This document shows positions 30,830-40,613 of a DNA stretch of 64,000 nt, piece by piece. Both the position numbers and the translations under genes were made by a program. Source of the stretch: Kiloniellaceae bacterium (lineage in GTDB: Bacteria > Pseudomonadota > Alphaproteobacteria > Kiloniellales > J153); NCBI GenBank assembly GCA_021776095.1, contig JAJFGO010000028.1, positions 1 to 64,000 of the forward strand. The letters run 5' to 3'. Every line of letters begins with the position of its first letter. The first letter of the stretch is position 1. The notes under the pieces are model-generated. The model worked only from the letters and a program-made list of their open reading frames with translations. It did not search any database and was not told the origin of the DNA.

Positions 30830-31294
30830 TCACCGTTGCTGTTTGAGCCGAACCACGGCCTCGTGCAGGGCCGAGAGGAAGGCGGAGCGGTCGCGCGGTG
30901 AAAACGGTCGGGGCCCACCGGTCACTTCGCCGGCGGCGCGCAGGTCGGTCATGAGGTTGCGGGTCGCTAGCGTCATCCCGATCGACTCTTCGGTGAACTT
31001 GCGCCCGTTCGGGCCGATCACGCTGGCACCCGCCGTCACGCAGCGGCCGGCCAGCGGAATGTCGTTGGTCACCACGATATCGCCGGGCCCGGCGCGCGCC
31101 GCGATCCAGTCGTCGGCCGCATCGAAGGCGGCGCCGACGATGACCAGATTGATTTTTGGGTCGCGCGGCACCGCGACACCGCCGTTAGAGACCACATGCA
31201 CGCTCAGCCCGTGACGCGCCGCGACCTTGTAAACCTCGCTTTTTACCGGGCAGGCATCGGCGTCCACATAGATATGGCCCAGGCTCTCAGCCAT
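30830..31294 (-). CDS. YaiI/YqxD family (DUF188) protein
   Basis: [36 protein letters not shown]. Confidence 0.94.
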   Translation of the reverse strand: MAESLGHIYVDADACPVKSEVYKVAARHGLSVHVVSNGGVAVPRDPKINLVIVGAAFDAADDWIAARAGPGDIVVTNDIPLAGRCVTAGASVIGPNGRKFTEESIGMTLATRNLMTDLRAAGEVTGGPRPFSPRDRSAFLSALHEAVVRLKQQR

Positions 31295-31393
31295 GGCTGG
31301 GGAACCTCGACCAAAACGGACTGTTCGATGTGGTCATCTTCATAGGGTGGAACACATAGACGGAATCGGGCGCAAAGGCCATGTGCCAAGGCT

Positions 31394-31928
31394 TTAGAGC
31401 CGCCAGTGATCGGCTAGGGCGTCGAGTGCCAGGCGCAGCACCACGACACCGGCCTGGGGCGCGTCGCCGCGCGCCGTGGCCCAATCGCGCGCCGCCTCGT
31501 CGCACAGGCAGACGTGAATGAGCATGCCCGCAAGCGGGCCCATGCGGCGCAAAACCTCGGTTACGCCTTGGCGCAGCACCGCCTGGCGATCGGTCATCTC
31601 GCTCGCACCGCGATGTCGGTTGCCGATCCTGGGGCCATAGGCGGCGATCACCCGCTGGCCCGCGCCCGAGGCGCGCCAGAGGCGATAAAGCTTTAGACCG
31701 GCATCGAATTGGCGCTGGCTGATCTGTTCGCGCGCCAGGTAGCGGTCCAGGGCACTCTGGGTCATGACCCGGCGATAGTGCACGCCGGCCCGATCGCCCG
31801 GCTCGGCGCGAATAATATCGCCGTGGCGATAACGTTCCGGCGGCCCGGGATCCTCGCCCGCGCGTCCAGGCGCGCTGGGCCGCAACTCGGAGGCCGGCAG
31901 CCGGGGCCGGGATCTAGCCTTGGCCATG
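31394..31928 (-). CDS. DUF6456-like protein
   Basis: MTQSALDRYLAREQISQRQFDAGLKLYRLW...; start taken at MAKARSRP near 31928, overlapping the DnaA-like gene stop. Confidence 0.7.
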
Positions 31929-32546
31929 GCCGGAGGGGTTTTCGCCAAGGGCGGCGCAAGCTTTGTCGTGCCAATCGCGAAAGCCCGGGTCGCAATCCAA
32001 AAGCGCAGCCGCCCGGCGACAGCCGTAAAGAACCGTCGTGTGATCGCGCCGCAGAAAATGGCCGATCGCCGGCAGGGAAGCACCGCCACATAAGGCGCGC
32101 AACAGGTACATGGTCAGGTGCCGTGGCCGCGCCAGGCTTCGGCTTTGTCCGGGCCCGAGCAGACGCGCCGGCGCGACGCCGGCGATCCGCGCCACGACGG
32201 CTAGAACGCTGGCCATGGCCGGACCCACCTGGGAGGAGCGCGCGGCGCAGACCGGCACCGTGGCGGCCAGCGGCTTTCTGAGGGCGGATTTGCCGGTTGC
32301 TTGGGCCGCGCCGGAAATTGCGCTGGGCGCCGGCACGACGATTCCCGCCGCCATGGCGTCGGTCATGCTCAGGCCCAAAGCCCGCCGGATGGCGGTCACC
32401 GACATGCCGCCGCGCCGCATGACCTCGACCTGCGTACTCAAGGGGGCCCGGGCCCACGTCGGGGCCGATCGCCGACCCGGCACGAGAACCCGTGCGGGCA
32501 TGCCGGGCGGTGCGGGACTTGAGGGCGTCGGGCGTGCTGGCGTCAT
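31914..32546 (-). CDS. DnaA domain-IV (DNA-binding) only protein
   Basis: RLLGPGQSRSLARPRHLTMYLLRALCGGASLPAIGHFLRRDHTTVLYGCRRAA resembles Bac_DnaA_C; no AAA+ domain; start at MTPARPTP. Confidence 0.8.
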   Translation of the reverse strand: MTPARPTPSSPAPPGMPARVLVPGRRSAPTWARAPLSTQVEVMRRGGMSVTAIRRALGLSMTDAMAAGIVVPAPSAISGAAQATGKSALRKPLAATVPVCAARSSQVGPAMASVLAVVARIAGVAPARLLGPGQSRSLARPRHLTMYLLRALCGGASLPAIGHFLRRDHTTVLYGCRRAAALLDCDPGFRDWHDKACAALGENPSGHGQG

Positions 32547-32599
32547 CTGAGAGTCTCCCGAGCGATCGCTGAGGCTTGACGCGACGTTTTGAACATGCA

Positions 32600-32614
32600 A
32601 TGCATAATGCGCAT
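32600..32614. promoter_or_regulatory. operator candidate A
   Basis: ATGCATAATGCGCAT (reverse ATGCGCATTATGCAT), 11 nt downstream of minus-strand TTGACG. Confidence 0.6.
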
Positions 32615-32638
32615 CACACATTGATCGTCAAGATACCT

Positions 32639-32653
32639 ATGCGTGATATACAT
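32639..32653. promoter_or_regulatory. operator candidate B overlapping repressor promoter
   Basis: ATGCGTGATATACAT; TTGATC (32621-32626)-N17-TGATAT. Confidence 0.65.
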
Positions 32654-32707
32654 AATCCTTTGTGGAAAACCGCAGCGGTCCGGGGTTTTTCGGGCGCGGC
32701 CGCCTAG

Positions 32708-33352
32708 ATGGCCCGGACGGCCCGGCGAGATCTGGACCTGGCGGCCCGTATCCGCGCCCTGCGCCGCGCCCAAGGCTTGTCCCAGGCCGCCTTCGCCGAA
32801 CGGATCGGGGTCGATCAGTCGAATGTCTCGCGCTGGGAAAACGGGGCGATACCGGACGACACCCATATCCGCCACATGGCCGCCCTGGCGGAGCGACGCC
32901 CGGCTCAGTTCCGGTATGGCGACGCGGCGCTCGATCCCGGGTCGCCGGTGGCGCGGCCGGCCCCAAAGGTGCCCGTCGTCGGTTATGTCGGTGCGGGACA
33001 AGAGGTTTTCCCTCATGACGACCACGCGCTCGGCGGCGGCCTCGAAGAGGTCGAAGCGCCGGAGGGCGCCGGCGAAGCGCCGGTCGTGGCGGTACGGGTG
33101 CGCGGCGATTCGATGCATCCCATGCGGACCGGCTGGCTATTGTTCTACCGGCGCGAGGATCATGGCGTCTCCGACGATTGCCTGGGTCGCCTGTGCATCG
33201 TGAAGGTGGCCGACGACGGACCGATCCTGGTTAAGGAGCTGCGCCGCGGCTACAGCCGCAACCTCTTCATTCTGTCGAGTTGGAGCGCGCCGCCGCTCGA
33301 GGATATCCGCCTCGACTGGGCCGCGCCGGTGCTGTCGATCCGCCCCTGCTGA
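32708..33352 (+). CDS. XRE-family repressor with S24/LexA-like peptidase domain
   Basis: HTH GLSQAAFAERIGVDQSNVSRWENG; VGYVGAGQEV cleavage-like site; GDSMHP (Ser) and VKELRRG (Lys). Confidence 0.92.
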   Translation: MARTARRDLDLAARIRALRRAQGLSQAAFAERIGVDQSNVSRWENGAIPDDTHIRHMAALAERRPAQFRYGDAALDPGSPVARPAPKVPVVGYVGAGQEVFPHDDHALGGGLEEVEAPEGAGEAPVVAVRVRGDSMHPMRTGWLLFYRREDHGVSDDCLGRLCIVKVADDGPILVKELRRGYSRNLFILSSWSAPPLEDIRLDWAAPVLSIRPC

Positions 33353-33367
33353 GGCGGACTTGTCCCA

Positions 33368-33435
33368 TCCTTCGACAGGCTCAGGATGAGGACGAGTCTT
33401 GGCCGCACCGACCTCATCCTGAGCCTGTCGAAGGA
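33368..33435. repeat. 24-nt perfect inverted repeat TCCTTCGACAGGCTCAGGATGAGG with 20-nt loop
   Basis: Arms 33368-33391 and 33412-33435. Confidence 0.9.
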
Positions 33436-33505
33436 CGACGACGTGCCTGGCGCGATTTTTCCGAGCGATCTCCACAAGGCACTGCTTGACGGTCTTTCTC
33501 GAATT

Positions 33506-33520
33506 ATGCGCAATACGCAT
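33506..33520. promoter_or_regulatory. operator candidate C
   Basis: ATGCGCAATACGCAT (perfect 5-bp arms) 14 nt after TTGACG (33486-33491). Confidence 0.6.
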
Positions 33521-33549
33521 GGATCTATGAATTACCGGAAGGCCGTCCC

Positions 33550-33831
33550 ATGCCCCAGCCATCCGACAGCAATGCCGATGCCAACGACGGTACCACCGCC
33601 CACCGGGAGGCACGCCGCGCCCTGGCCCGCCTGCGCCTCTTGGCCACTCGCCTGGACCACCAAGCCTGCCTGATCCGTAACAGCGGATTCAACCCCCAGG
33701 CCGAGGCCGAGGCGGGCCGCCTGGCCGACGATGCCTTCGCGATCCGCTGGGCCCTGCGGCGCATCGCGCCGGCGACGGAAGCCGTCGGACAGGTCTTCGA
33801 CGCGATGCAAGGCTTGAGCCGAAATTGCTGA
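33550..33831 (+). CDS. hypothetical helical protein
   Basis: 93 aa with upstream GGAAGG; preceded by operator C. Confidence 0.6.
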   Translation: MPQPSDSNADANDGTTAHREARRALARLRLLATRLDHQACLIRNSGFNPQAEAEAGRLADDAFAIRWALRRIAPATEAVGQVFDAMQGLSRNC

Positions 33832-33919
33832 TCGCGCAGACGCATCCGTGCAGGGGCTAAAGTGGGGCTTGCCAAGGCCGGCGCCTGGCGTAATTTGGGG
33901 CGCCTGAAGGAAGGATGAA

Positions 33920-34546
33920 ATGGCGAACTCCGGAAGCGAACGCGCGATCGACGAGGGTCAGGCCTTACGCTACTCGGCCGAGACCCAGGACCTGGCCTAT
34001 CGCAGCGGCGCCTACGACTTCGTCGAAGGTTTGGACATGGCCCCGCGCATGGGCGTCCTGGCCGGCTATATCCGCCACCTCGGTCTCAAGCGGGTCTTGG
34101 ATGTCGGCTGCGGAACGGGCTTGCTGCTGGGGCAATTGGACCGCGATATCGCGTATGTGGGGATCGATATTTCCGAGACTGCGATCGGCGAGGCCGCGCG
34201 ACGTCATGCCGCCTGGCCGAACGCAAGCTTCCACGCCGCGACCTTCCGCGAATGGGACTGTCCGTTGCGGGATCTGGACTGTTTGGTGTGGGCCGGCATC
34301 GGCCGCACCTGGACCCGCGATGGCCGCAAGGGCCGCTTCGAGGATTGGCTGGATATCCTGGACCGCGCGGAACCCTGGCTCGCCGACGATGCCACCATTA
34401 TCCTGGAGATGGTCGCGCCCCATTGGGCCAATATGGCGCCCTTAATCGACGGGCGTTACCAGGCCCTGGCGAGTTGCGATCTGGATTACGGCGTGGACGA
34501 CCACCGCGCGGTGCGTTCGGTACGCGTGTTCCGGCGCGCGAAATGA
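33920..34546 (+). CDS. class I SAM-dependent methyltransferase
   Basis: VLDVGCGTGLLLGQL, YVGIDISETAI. Confidence 0.88.
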   Translation: MANSGSERAIDEGQALRYSAETQDLAYRSGAYDFVEGLDMAPRMGVLAGYIRHLGLKRVLDVGCGTGLLLGQLDRDIAYVGIDISETAIGEAARRHAAWPNASFHAATFREWDCPLRDLDCLVWAGIGRTWTRDGRKGRFEDWLDILDRAEPWLADDATIILEMVAPHWANMAPLIDGRYQALASCDLDYGVDDHRAVRSVRVFRRAK

Positions 34547-35142
34547 CTGAGACGGAGACGAAGATGACGGACTTGGACCGCACAACCATGCTTCGGCGCA
34601 CCGAGGTTTATCAGGACCTGGCCCCGGTTCGCGAGGCCTTTCAAAGCGTCATGCCTTTGTTCGACCACGACAACGTCATCTCGGTCACGTCCCGCCGGGG
34701 CGCCGATCAGCCGCTCAAGGATTGCGCCGGCTGGCTGCCGGACGGGGTCAAGGAGCGTGATTTCCGGGTCATCAACCCGGAGTTTCGCGGCACCGCGATC
34801 GAAGATCTGCTCGGCAAGTTGCCGTTCGACTTTGGACGCGCGCGCCTGATGCGCATGCCGAAGAAGTCTTGCTTGTCGATCCACTGGGATGCCTCGCCGC
34901 GCTATCACTACGCGATCGTCACCAACCCGGCCTGCTATCTGGTCTTCATGGAAGGGGACATCGGTCACTTTCGGCAGGTTCCGGCGGACGGATACCTCTA
35001 CGAGATGGACGCGCGCCTGACCCACACCGCGATCAATGCCAGCCGCGAGCCGCGCTATCACCTGGTCATCTGCGACGCGCGCGGCGACAGCAGCGGCGAA
35101 GGACGGCCCGAGGCCCTCGCTGCCCTGGCTCCGTCTCGCTAA
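34543..35142 (+). CDS. aspartyl/asparaginyl beta-hydroxylase-like 2OG-Fe(II) oxygenase
   Basis: IHWDASPRYHYAIVTNPACYLVF (HxD) ... THTAINASREPRYHLVI (distal His, Arg); ATGA overlap with upstream stop. Confidence 0.75.
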   Translation: MTETETKMTDLDRTTMLRRTEVYQDLAPVREAFQSVMPLFDHDNVISVTSRRGADQPLKDCAGWLPDGVKERDFRVINPEFRGTAIEDLLGKLPFDFGRARLMRMPKKSCLSIHWDASPRYHYAIVTNPACYLVFMEGDIGHFRQVPADGYLYEMDARLTHTAINASREPRYHLVICDARGDSSGEGRPEALAALAPSR

Positions 35143-35250
35143 CGGCATTCTCGCGCACCGCGAAGCGGACGTCACACCTGTAGGCGAACCTCAGTTTACC
35201 GCCTCAAGCGCGGCCAATTCGGCCTGGACCTTGGCCAATTGGGAAATAAT

Positions 35251-35874
35251 CTAGCTAGTACTGTCGGGTCTGCCGTCGCGTGCTGGTTCAACGTCAAGCG
35301 GCGCGCGCAGGAACACGACCCGGGCTTTGCCGTATTTGCGCTCGTCCAAAATGTCGAATCCCTCCGGCGGCGCGAAGGGTTCCTTGGCCATGAGTTCGAT
35401 CACCGCCACGGCGCCGGGCACCAACCAACCAGCCAGGCGTAAGGCGCTCAAGGCGGGCGGCCCCAGGCCCTGATTGTACGGCGGGTCCATAAGGACCAGA
35501 TCGCAGGGCGTCGCCGGGCGCGGCGGACGTAAGACGTCGCATTGCAAAACCTGGCATCGCGCCGATTCGTCGAGGGAGTCGATATTGCGGCGGCACATGG
35601 AGAGCGCCGCTGCTTGGTCTTCCATGAAGACGACCTGCGCGGCGCCTTGCGACAAGGCCTCCAGGCCCAAAGCACCGGTTCCGGCAAAGGCGTCCAGCAC
35701 CCGCGCGCCATGCAGCGGCGATCCCGCTCCGCCTTCCGCCCGGCGCCAATCCAGCTTGCCCTGGGTCAAGATGTTGAAGATGGATTCGCGCGCACGGTCG
35801 CCGGTCGGCCGTACGGCCGTATTCTCCGGAGCCTCGAGGCGTCGCCCTCTATGTCGGCCGGCGACGATTCGCAT
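35251..35874 (-). CDS. rsmD: 16S rRNA (guanine(966)-N(2))-methyltransferase
   Basis: [55 protein letters not shown]. Confidence 0.94.
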   Translation of the reverse strand: MRIVAGRHRGRRLEAPENTAVRPTGDRARESIFNILTQGKLDWRRAEGGAGSPLHGARVLDAFAGTGALGLEALSQGAAQVVFMEDQAAALSMCRRNIDSLDESARCQVLQCDVLRPPRPATPCDLVLMDPPYNQGLGPPALSALRLAGWLVPGAVAVIELMAKEPFAPPEGFDILDERKYGKARVVFLRAPLDVEPARDGRPDSTS

Positions 35875-36694
35875 CTCGTTTCCCCGCGGGTCCCGGACGC
35901 CGGCTCTTGCCCGGCCGCGTCGGGCGCGGCTTGGCCCGCGCCGTGCCAATCTTGCGTACCGGCGCTTGGGCCTCGCCCAATTGCTCGCGCAGAACCTTGC
36001 CTGGAACCTCCTCGATCTTCCCGGCGCCCAGACCGCCCAGCTGAAACGGACCGTAGGCGACCCGGATCAGCCGGTTCACAACCAATCCCAGGTGCTCCAT
36101 GACCCGGCGCACCTCGCGGTTCTTACCTTCCTTGAGGGCCACCTTGATCCAGGCGTTGGCGCCGGTTTGGCGCTCCAGTTCGGCCTGGATCGGGCCGTAG
36201 GCGAACTCGCCGATACGCACGCCCGGTGCAAGACCGGCCAGGGCAGCGGCATCGACCTTGCCGTGAACCCGCACCCGGTAGCGCCGGGTCCAGCCGGTCG
36301 CCGGCAATTCGAGCTTGCGCTTGAGCGCGCCGTCATTGGTCAAGAGCAGCAGGCCTTCCGAGGCGATATCCAGGCGGCCGACGCTGACCACCCGCGGCAG
36401 ATCCTTGGGCAGGCTGTCGAAGACGGTCGGGCGGCCACGCGGGTCGCGAGCGCTGGTCACCTCGCCCTTCGGCTTGTGGTAACGCCACAGGCGGGCGGGC
36501 TCAGCCGCCGGAAGGGGCTTGCCGTCGACCACGATCGACGATTCCGCGGTGACCGTGACCGCCGGGCTGTCCAAGACCGCACCATCGAGGCGCACCCGCC
36601 TCTCAGCGATCAAGCGTTCGGCGTCGCGGCGCGAACAGATGCCGGCGCGCGCGATAACCTTGGCGATGCGTTCGCCTTTCGAAGACTCATTCAT
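35849..36694 (-). CDS. pseudouridine synthase (RluB-like)
   Basis: S4 domain [59 protein letters not shown]. Confidence 0.93.
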   Translation of the reverse strand: MNESSKGERIAKVIARAGICSRRDAERLIAERRVRLDGAVLDSPAVTVTAESSIVVDGKPLPAAEPARLWRYHKPKGEVTSARDPRGRPTVFDSLPKDLPRVVSVGRLDIASEGLLLLTNDGALKRKLELPATGWTRRYRVRVHGKVDAAALAGLAPGVRIGEFAYGPIQAELERQTGANAWIKVALKEGKNREVRRVMEHLGLVVNRLIRVAYGPFQLGGLGAGKIEEVPGKVLREQLGEAQAPVRKIGTARAKPRPTRPGKSRRPGPAGKRDANRRRPT

Positions 36695-36795
36695 AATGCT
36701 TGACGCGTCTCGTTACCGGCGGCCCCGCGCGGGAAGGCCCGCTTGAGGCTTACCCGCCAGCCGGCAGAAAAAGGAGGCTGGGGAAAAAAGCCGGC

Positions 36796-37272
36796 TTAAG
36801 CGAATTTCACCCGCGCGATTTCGTAGGCCTTTTCGCCCTTAGGGGTGTTGACCTCGACCACGTCGCCCATTTTCTTGCCGATAATCGCCCGCGATAGGGG
36901 CGCGGTCACGGCCAGGCGGCCTTGCTTTACGTCGGCCTCGTCCTCGCCGACGATCTGATAGGTCAGCTTTTCCTCGGAATCCTCGTCGATCAGGGTCACG
37001 GTCGCCCCGAACATGACGGTCTTTCCGGACAGTTTGGAGACGTCGATGACTTCGGCGCGAGAGACTTTGTCCTCCAGCTCCCCAACCCGGCCTTCGATAA
37101 AGCTCTGGCGGTCCCGCGCGGCATGATACTCCGCATTCTCGGACAAATCGCCGTGCTCCCGCGCTTCCGCGATCGCGCGAATTACCTCCGGCCGTGCCGT
37201 GTTTCTGAGATGCCGCAGCTCTTCTTCGAGCCGTGCCAGGCCTTCGGCCGTCATGGGAATCTTTTCGGTCAT
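36796..37272 (-). CDS. greA: transcription elongation factor GreA
   Basis: [52 protein letters not shown]-like C-terminus. Confidence 0.97.
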   Translation of the reverse strand: MTEKIPMTAEGLARLEEELRHLRNTARPEVIRAIAEAREHGDLSENAEYHAARDRQSFIEGRVGELEDKVSRAEVIDVSKLSGKTVMFGATVTLIDEDSEEKLTYQIVGEDEADVKQGRLAVTAPLSRAIIGKKMGDVVEVNTPKGEKAYEIARVKFA

Positions 37273-37346
37273 GCGTGCTTATCCGCCGCTGTTTCTCAAT
37301 TGTGACTTGGGAAGGGCCACCCGTGCACCCGGGCAAGCCCAGGATC

Positions 37347-40300
37347 TCAAAATGATCCCTTAAAATAGTCCTGTAGGGGGGCGACTTCAAGCTGTCCCGC
37401 CCTTAGAGCGGCAATCGCCTGAACCGCCGCACCCGCCCCGGCGGTGGTGGTACAGTAAGGAATTCCGCCAATCAAGGCTGTGCGGCGAAGCTGGTAGCTG
37501 TCGGCCACGGCCTTGGCGCCCTCGGTCGTGTTGATAACCAGATCGACCCGGCCCGATTTCATGGCGTCAACGATGTGCGGCCGGCCCTCGCGCACCTTGT
37601 TGATGACCTCGACCGGCAGTTTGTGGCCGCGCAGGAAGGCCGCGGTGCCACGGGTGGCGATCAGGGCAAATCCCATCTTCACCAGGTCCTGGCTCAGTTG
37701 CGGTATGAGCGGCCGGTCGGGCTCGCGAACCGAAATAAAGACCGTGCCCTTCAGGGGCAGGGTAACCCCGGCGCCCAGTTGCGATTTCAAAAACGCCCGT
37801 GCGAAATTCGTGTCGAGTCCCATGACTTCGCCGGTCGAGCGCATTTCCGGGCCGAGCATGATGTCGACTCCAGAAAAGCGTGCGAAGGGAAAGACCGATT
37901 CCTTAACCGCGATATGGCCGCCGCCCTTGGCCTGCAAATCCAAGTCGGCGAGCTTTTGTCCGGCCATGGCACGGGCCGCGATCTTGGCGATGGGAACGCC
38001 GGTCGCCTTGGCCACGAAAGGCACGGTCCGGCTGGCTCGGGGATTGACCTCCAGGACATAGATCTCGCCGTCGCGCACCGCGAACTGGACGTTCATCAGA
38101 CCAACCACTTGAAGCGCCTTGGCCAGTTGTACGGTTTGTTCCGCGATCCGCGCCGTGATTTCGGCGGGCAGGGAATGAGGCGGCAGGGAACAGGCCGAAT
38201 CGCCGGAGTGAATCCCGGCTTCCTCGATGTGTTCCATAATGCCCGCGACAAAGACGGAATCGCCGTCCGAAACCGCGTCGGCATCGACCTCGATCGCTTC
38301 TTTCAGATAACGGTCGATCAGAACGGGATTGTCGCCCGAGACGCGCACGGCATCGCGCATGTAGCGTTCCAGATCGGCCATCTCGTGAATAATTTCCATG
38401 GCCCGCCCGCCCAGGACATAGGATGGGCGGATCAGAATCGGCAATCCGATCCGTTCCGCCGCCCCGCGGGCTTCCGCCACCGAGGTGGCGATCTCGCTGT
38501 CCGGCTGCTTTAGACCCAAGTCCGTCAACAGGTTCTGAAAGCGGCCGCGATCCTCCGCCAGGTCGATGGCGTCGGGGGAGGTGCCAAGGATCGGGATCTG
38601 GGCGCGCTCCAGCGCCAGGGCCAGCTTGAGCGGCGTCTGCCCGCCGAACTGCACGATCACACCCAAGAGATTGCCGTTGCGCTGTTCGACCCGGGCGATC
38701 TCGACGACGTCCTCGGCGGTCAAGGGCTCGAAATACAAGCGGTCGGAGGTATCGTAATCGGTCGAGACGGTTTCGGGATTGCAATTGACCATAATGGTCT
38801 CGATCCCCGCCTCCTTAAGCGCGTAGGCGGCGTGGACGCAACAGTAGTCAAACTCGATGCCCTGCCCGATCCGGTTCGGGCCGCCGCCCAGGATCATCAC
38901 CTTGTCGCGCGCGCTGGGCGCCGCCTCGCATTCCCCCGGCTGGGTCTCATTGCCTTCGTAGGCGGAGTACATGTAGGGCGTGTCGGATGGGAATTCGCCG
39001 GCACAGGTATCGACCCGCTTGAACACCGGGGTCACGCCCAGGGCGCGACGGCGTTCCGCGACCTCGTCCTCGCTTTGCCCGGTCAGCTTGGCGATGCGGG
39101 CGTCGGAAAAGCCCGCCTGCTTCAGGCGCAGCCAGTCGCCGCGGTCCTGGGGCAGCCCGTCGCGCCGCAAGTCTTCCTCTTGCGCCACCAAGTCCGCGAT
39201 CTGACGCAGGTACCAAGGATCGTATTTGGTCGCCATCTGGATCGAGTCCAGGTCGAGCCCGTAACGCATGGCCTGGGCAATGATGAGAATCCGATCCGGC
39301 CGGGGCTTGGCCAGTTCGTTCCGCACGGCATCAAAATCGACCCGGCCGTCGGCGTCCAGCGCCTCGGGGATCTCGACCTCGTCGAGGCCGGTCAACCCGG
39401 TCTCCATGGACCGCAAGGCCTTTTGCATGGATTCGGCGAAGCAGCGCCCCATGGCCATGGCTTCGCCAACCGACTTCATGGAGGTACTCAGCAAGGGCGG
39501 GGTACCGGGGAACTTCTCGAACGTGAAGCGCGGAATCTTGGTCACGACGTAATCGATGGTCGGCTCGAACGACGCCGGGGTGACCTTGGTGATGTCGTTG
39601 TCCAACTCGTCCAAGGTATAGCCGACCGCCAGCTTGGCCGCGATCTTGGCAATCGGAAAGCCGGTCGCCTTGGAGGCCAGGGCCGAGGACCGCGAGACAC
39701 GCGGATTCATTTCGATCACGACCATCCGGCCGTCCTCGGGATTGACCGCAAACTGCACATTCGATCCGCCGGTATCGACGCCGATTTCGCGCAACACCGC
39801 GATCGAGGCGTCGCGCATGATCTGAAATTCCTTGTCGGTCAGGGTCAGCGCCGGCGCCACCGTGACCGAATCGCCGGTGTGAATGCCCATGGGATCGACG
39901 TTCTCGATCGAGCATATGATGATGCAGTTGTCGGCGCGGTCGCGCACGACCTCCATCTCGTATTCTTTCCAGCCCAGAACCGACTGCTCGATCAGCACCT
40001 CGGTGGTCGGCGAGGCGCGCAAACCGCCGAGCACGATATCTTCGTACTCTTCGTCGTTATAGGCTATGCCGCCGCCGGTGCCGCCCAGGGTGTAGGACGG
40101 GCGGATGATCGCCGGCAGGCCGATCTCATCCACGGCCTCTAGAGCTTCTTCAAGGGTCTTGACCGTGCGTGCGCGCGGCGTGGTCAGGCCGATGCGGTTC
40201 ATGGCCTCGCGAAATTCCTCGCGCGCTTCGGCCATTCGAATGGACTCCGCCTTGGCGCCGATCATCTCCACACCGTATTCGGCCAGGACACCTATGCGTT

Positions 40301-40607
40301 CCAGGGCCAGACCGGTATTCAGCGCGGTCTGCCCACCCATGGTGGGCAACAAGGCATCGGGTCGCTCGCGCGCGATCACCTTGGCCACGACATCGGGCGT
40401 GATGGGCTCCACGTAGGTCGCGTCCGCCTGATCCGGATCGGTCATGATGGTCGCCGGGTTCGAATTGACTAGGATGACCCGGTACCCCTCCTCGCGCAGC
40501 GCCTTGCAGGCCTGGGTGCCCGAATAGTCGAATTCGCACGCCTGGCCGATCACGATCGGCCCGGCGCCGATGATTAGGATCGACTCAATGTCGGTGCGCT
40601 TGGGCAT
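37347..40607 (-). CDS. carB: carbamoyl-phosphate synthase large subunit
   Basis: [37 protein letters not shown]; duplicated ATP-grasp halves. Confidence 0.98.
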   Translation of the reverse strand: MPKRTDIESILIIGAGPIVIGQACEFDYSGTQACKALREEGYRVILVNSNPATIMTDPDQADATYVEPITPDVVAKVIARERPDALLPTMGGQTALNTGLALERIGVLAEYGVEMIGAKAESIRMAEAREEFREAMNRIGLTTPRARTVKTLEEALEAVDEIGLPAIIRPSYTLGGTGGGIAYNDEEYEDIVLGGLRASPTTEVLIEQSVLGWKEYEMEVVRDRADNCIIICSIENVDPMGIHTGDSVTVAPALTLTDKEFQIMRDASIAVLREIGVDTGGSNVQFAVNPEDGRMVVIEMNPRVSRSSALASKATGFPIAKIAAKLAVGYTLDELDNDITKVTPASFEPTIDYVVTKIPRFTFEKFPGTPPLLSTSMKSVGEAMAMGRCFAESMQKALRSMETGLTGLDEVEIPEALDADGRVDFDAVRNELAKPRPDRILIIAQAMRYGLDLDSIQMATKYDPWYLRQIADLVAQEEDLRRDGLPQDRGDWLRLKQAGFSDARIAKLTGQSEDEVAERRRALGVTPVFKRVDTCAGEFPSDTPYMYSAYEGNETQPGECEAAPSARDKVMILGGGPNRIGQGIEFDYCCVHAAYALKEAGIETIMVNCNPETVSTDYDTSDRLYFEPLTAEDVVEIARVEQRNGNLLGVIVQFGGQTPLKLALALERAQIPILGTSPDAIDLAEDRGRFQNLLTDLGLKQPDSEIATSVAEARGAAERIGLPILIRPSYVLGGRAMEIIHEMADLERYMRDAVRVSGDNPVLIDRYLKEAIEVDADAVSDGDSVFVAGIMEHIEEAGIHSGDSACSLPPHSLPAEITARIAEQTVQLAKALQVVGLMNVQFAVRDGEIYVLEVNPRASRTVPFVAKATGVPIAKIAARAMAGQKLADLDLQAKGGGHIAVKESVFPFARFSGVDIMLGPEMRSTGEVMGLDTNFARAFLKSQLGAGVTLPLKGTVFISVREPDRPLIPQLSQDLVKMGFALIATRGTAAFLRGHKLPVEVINKVREGRPHIVDAMKSGRVDLVINTTEGAKAVADSYQLRRTALIGGIPYCTTTAGAGAAVQAIAALRAGQLEVAPLQDYFKGSF

Positions 40608-40613
40608 GGGCGG

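Noticed and set aside
38832-40142. 436-aa plus-strand ORF antisense to carB
   Set aside because: Shadow ORF from GC codon bias; carB on the opposite strand is unambiguous
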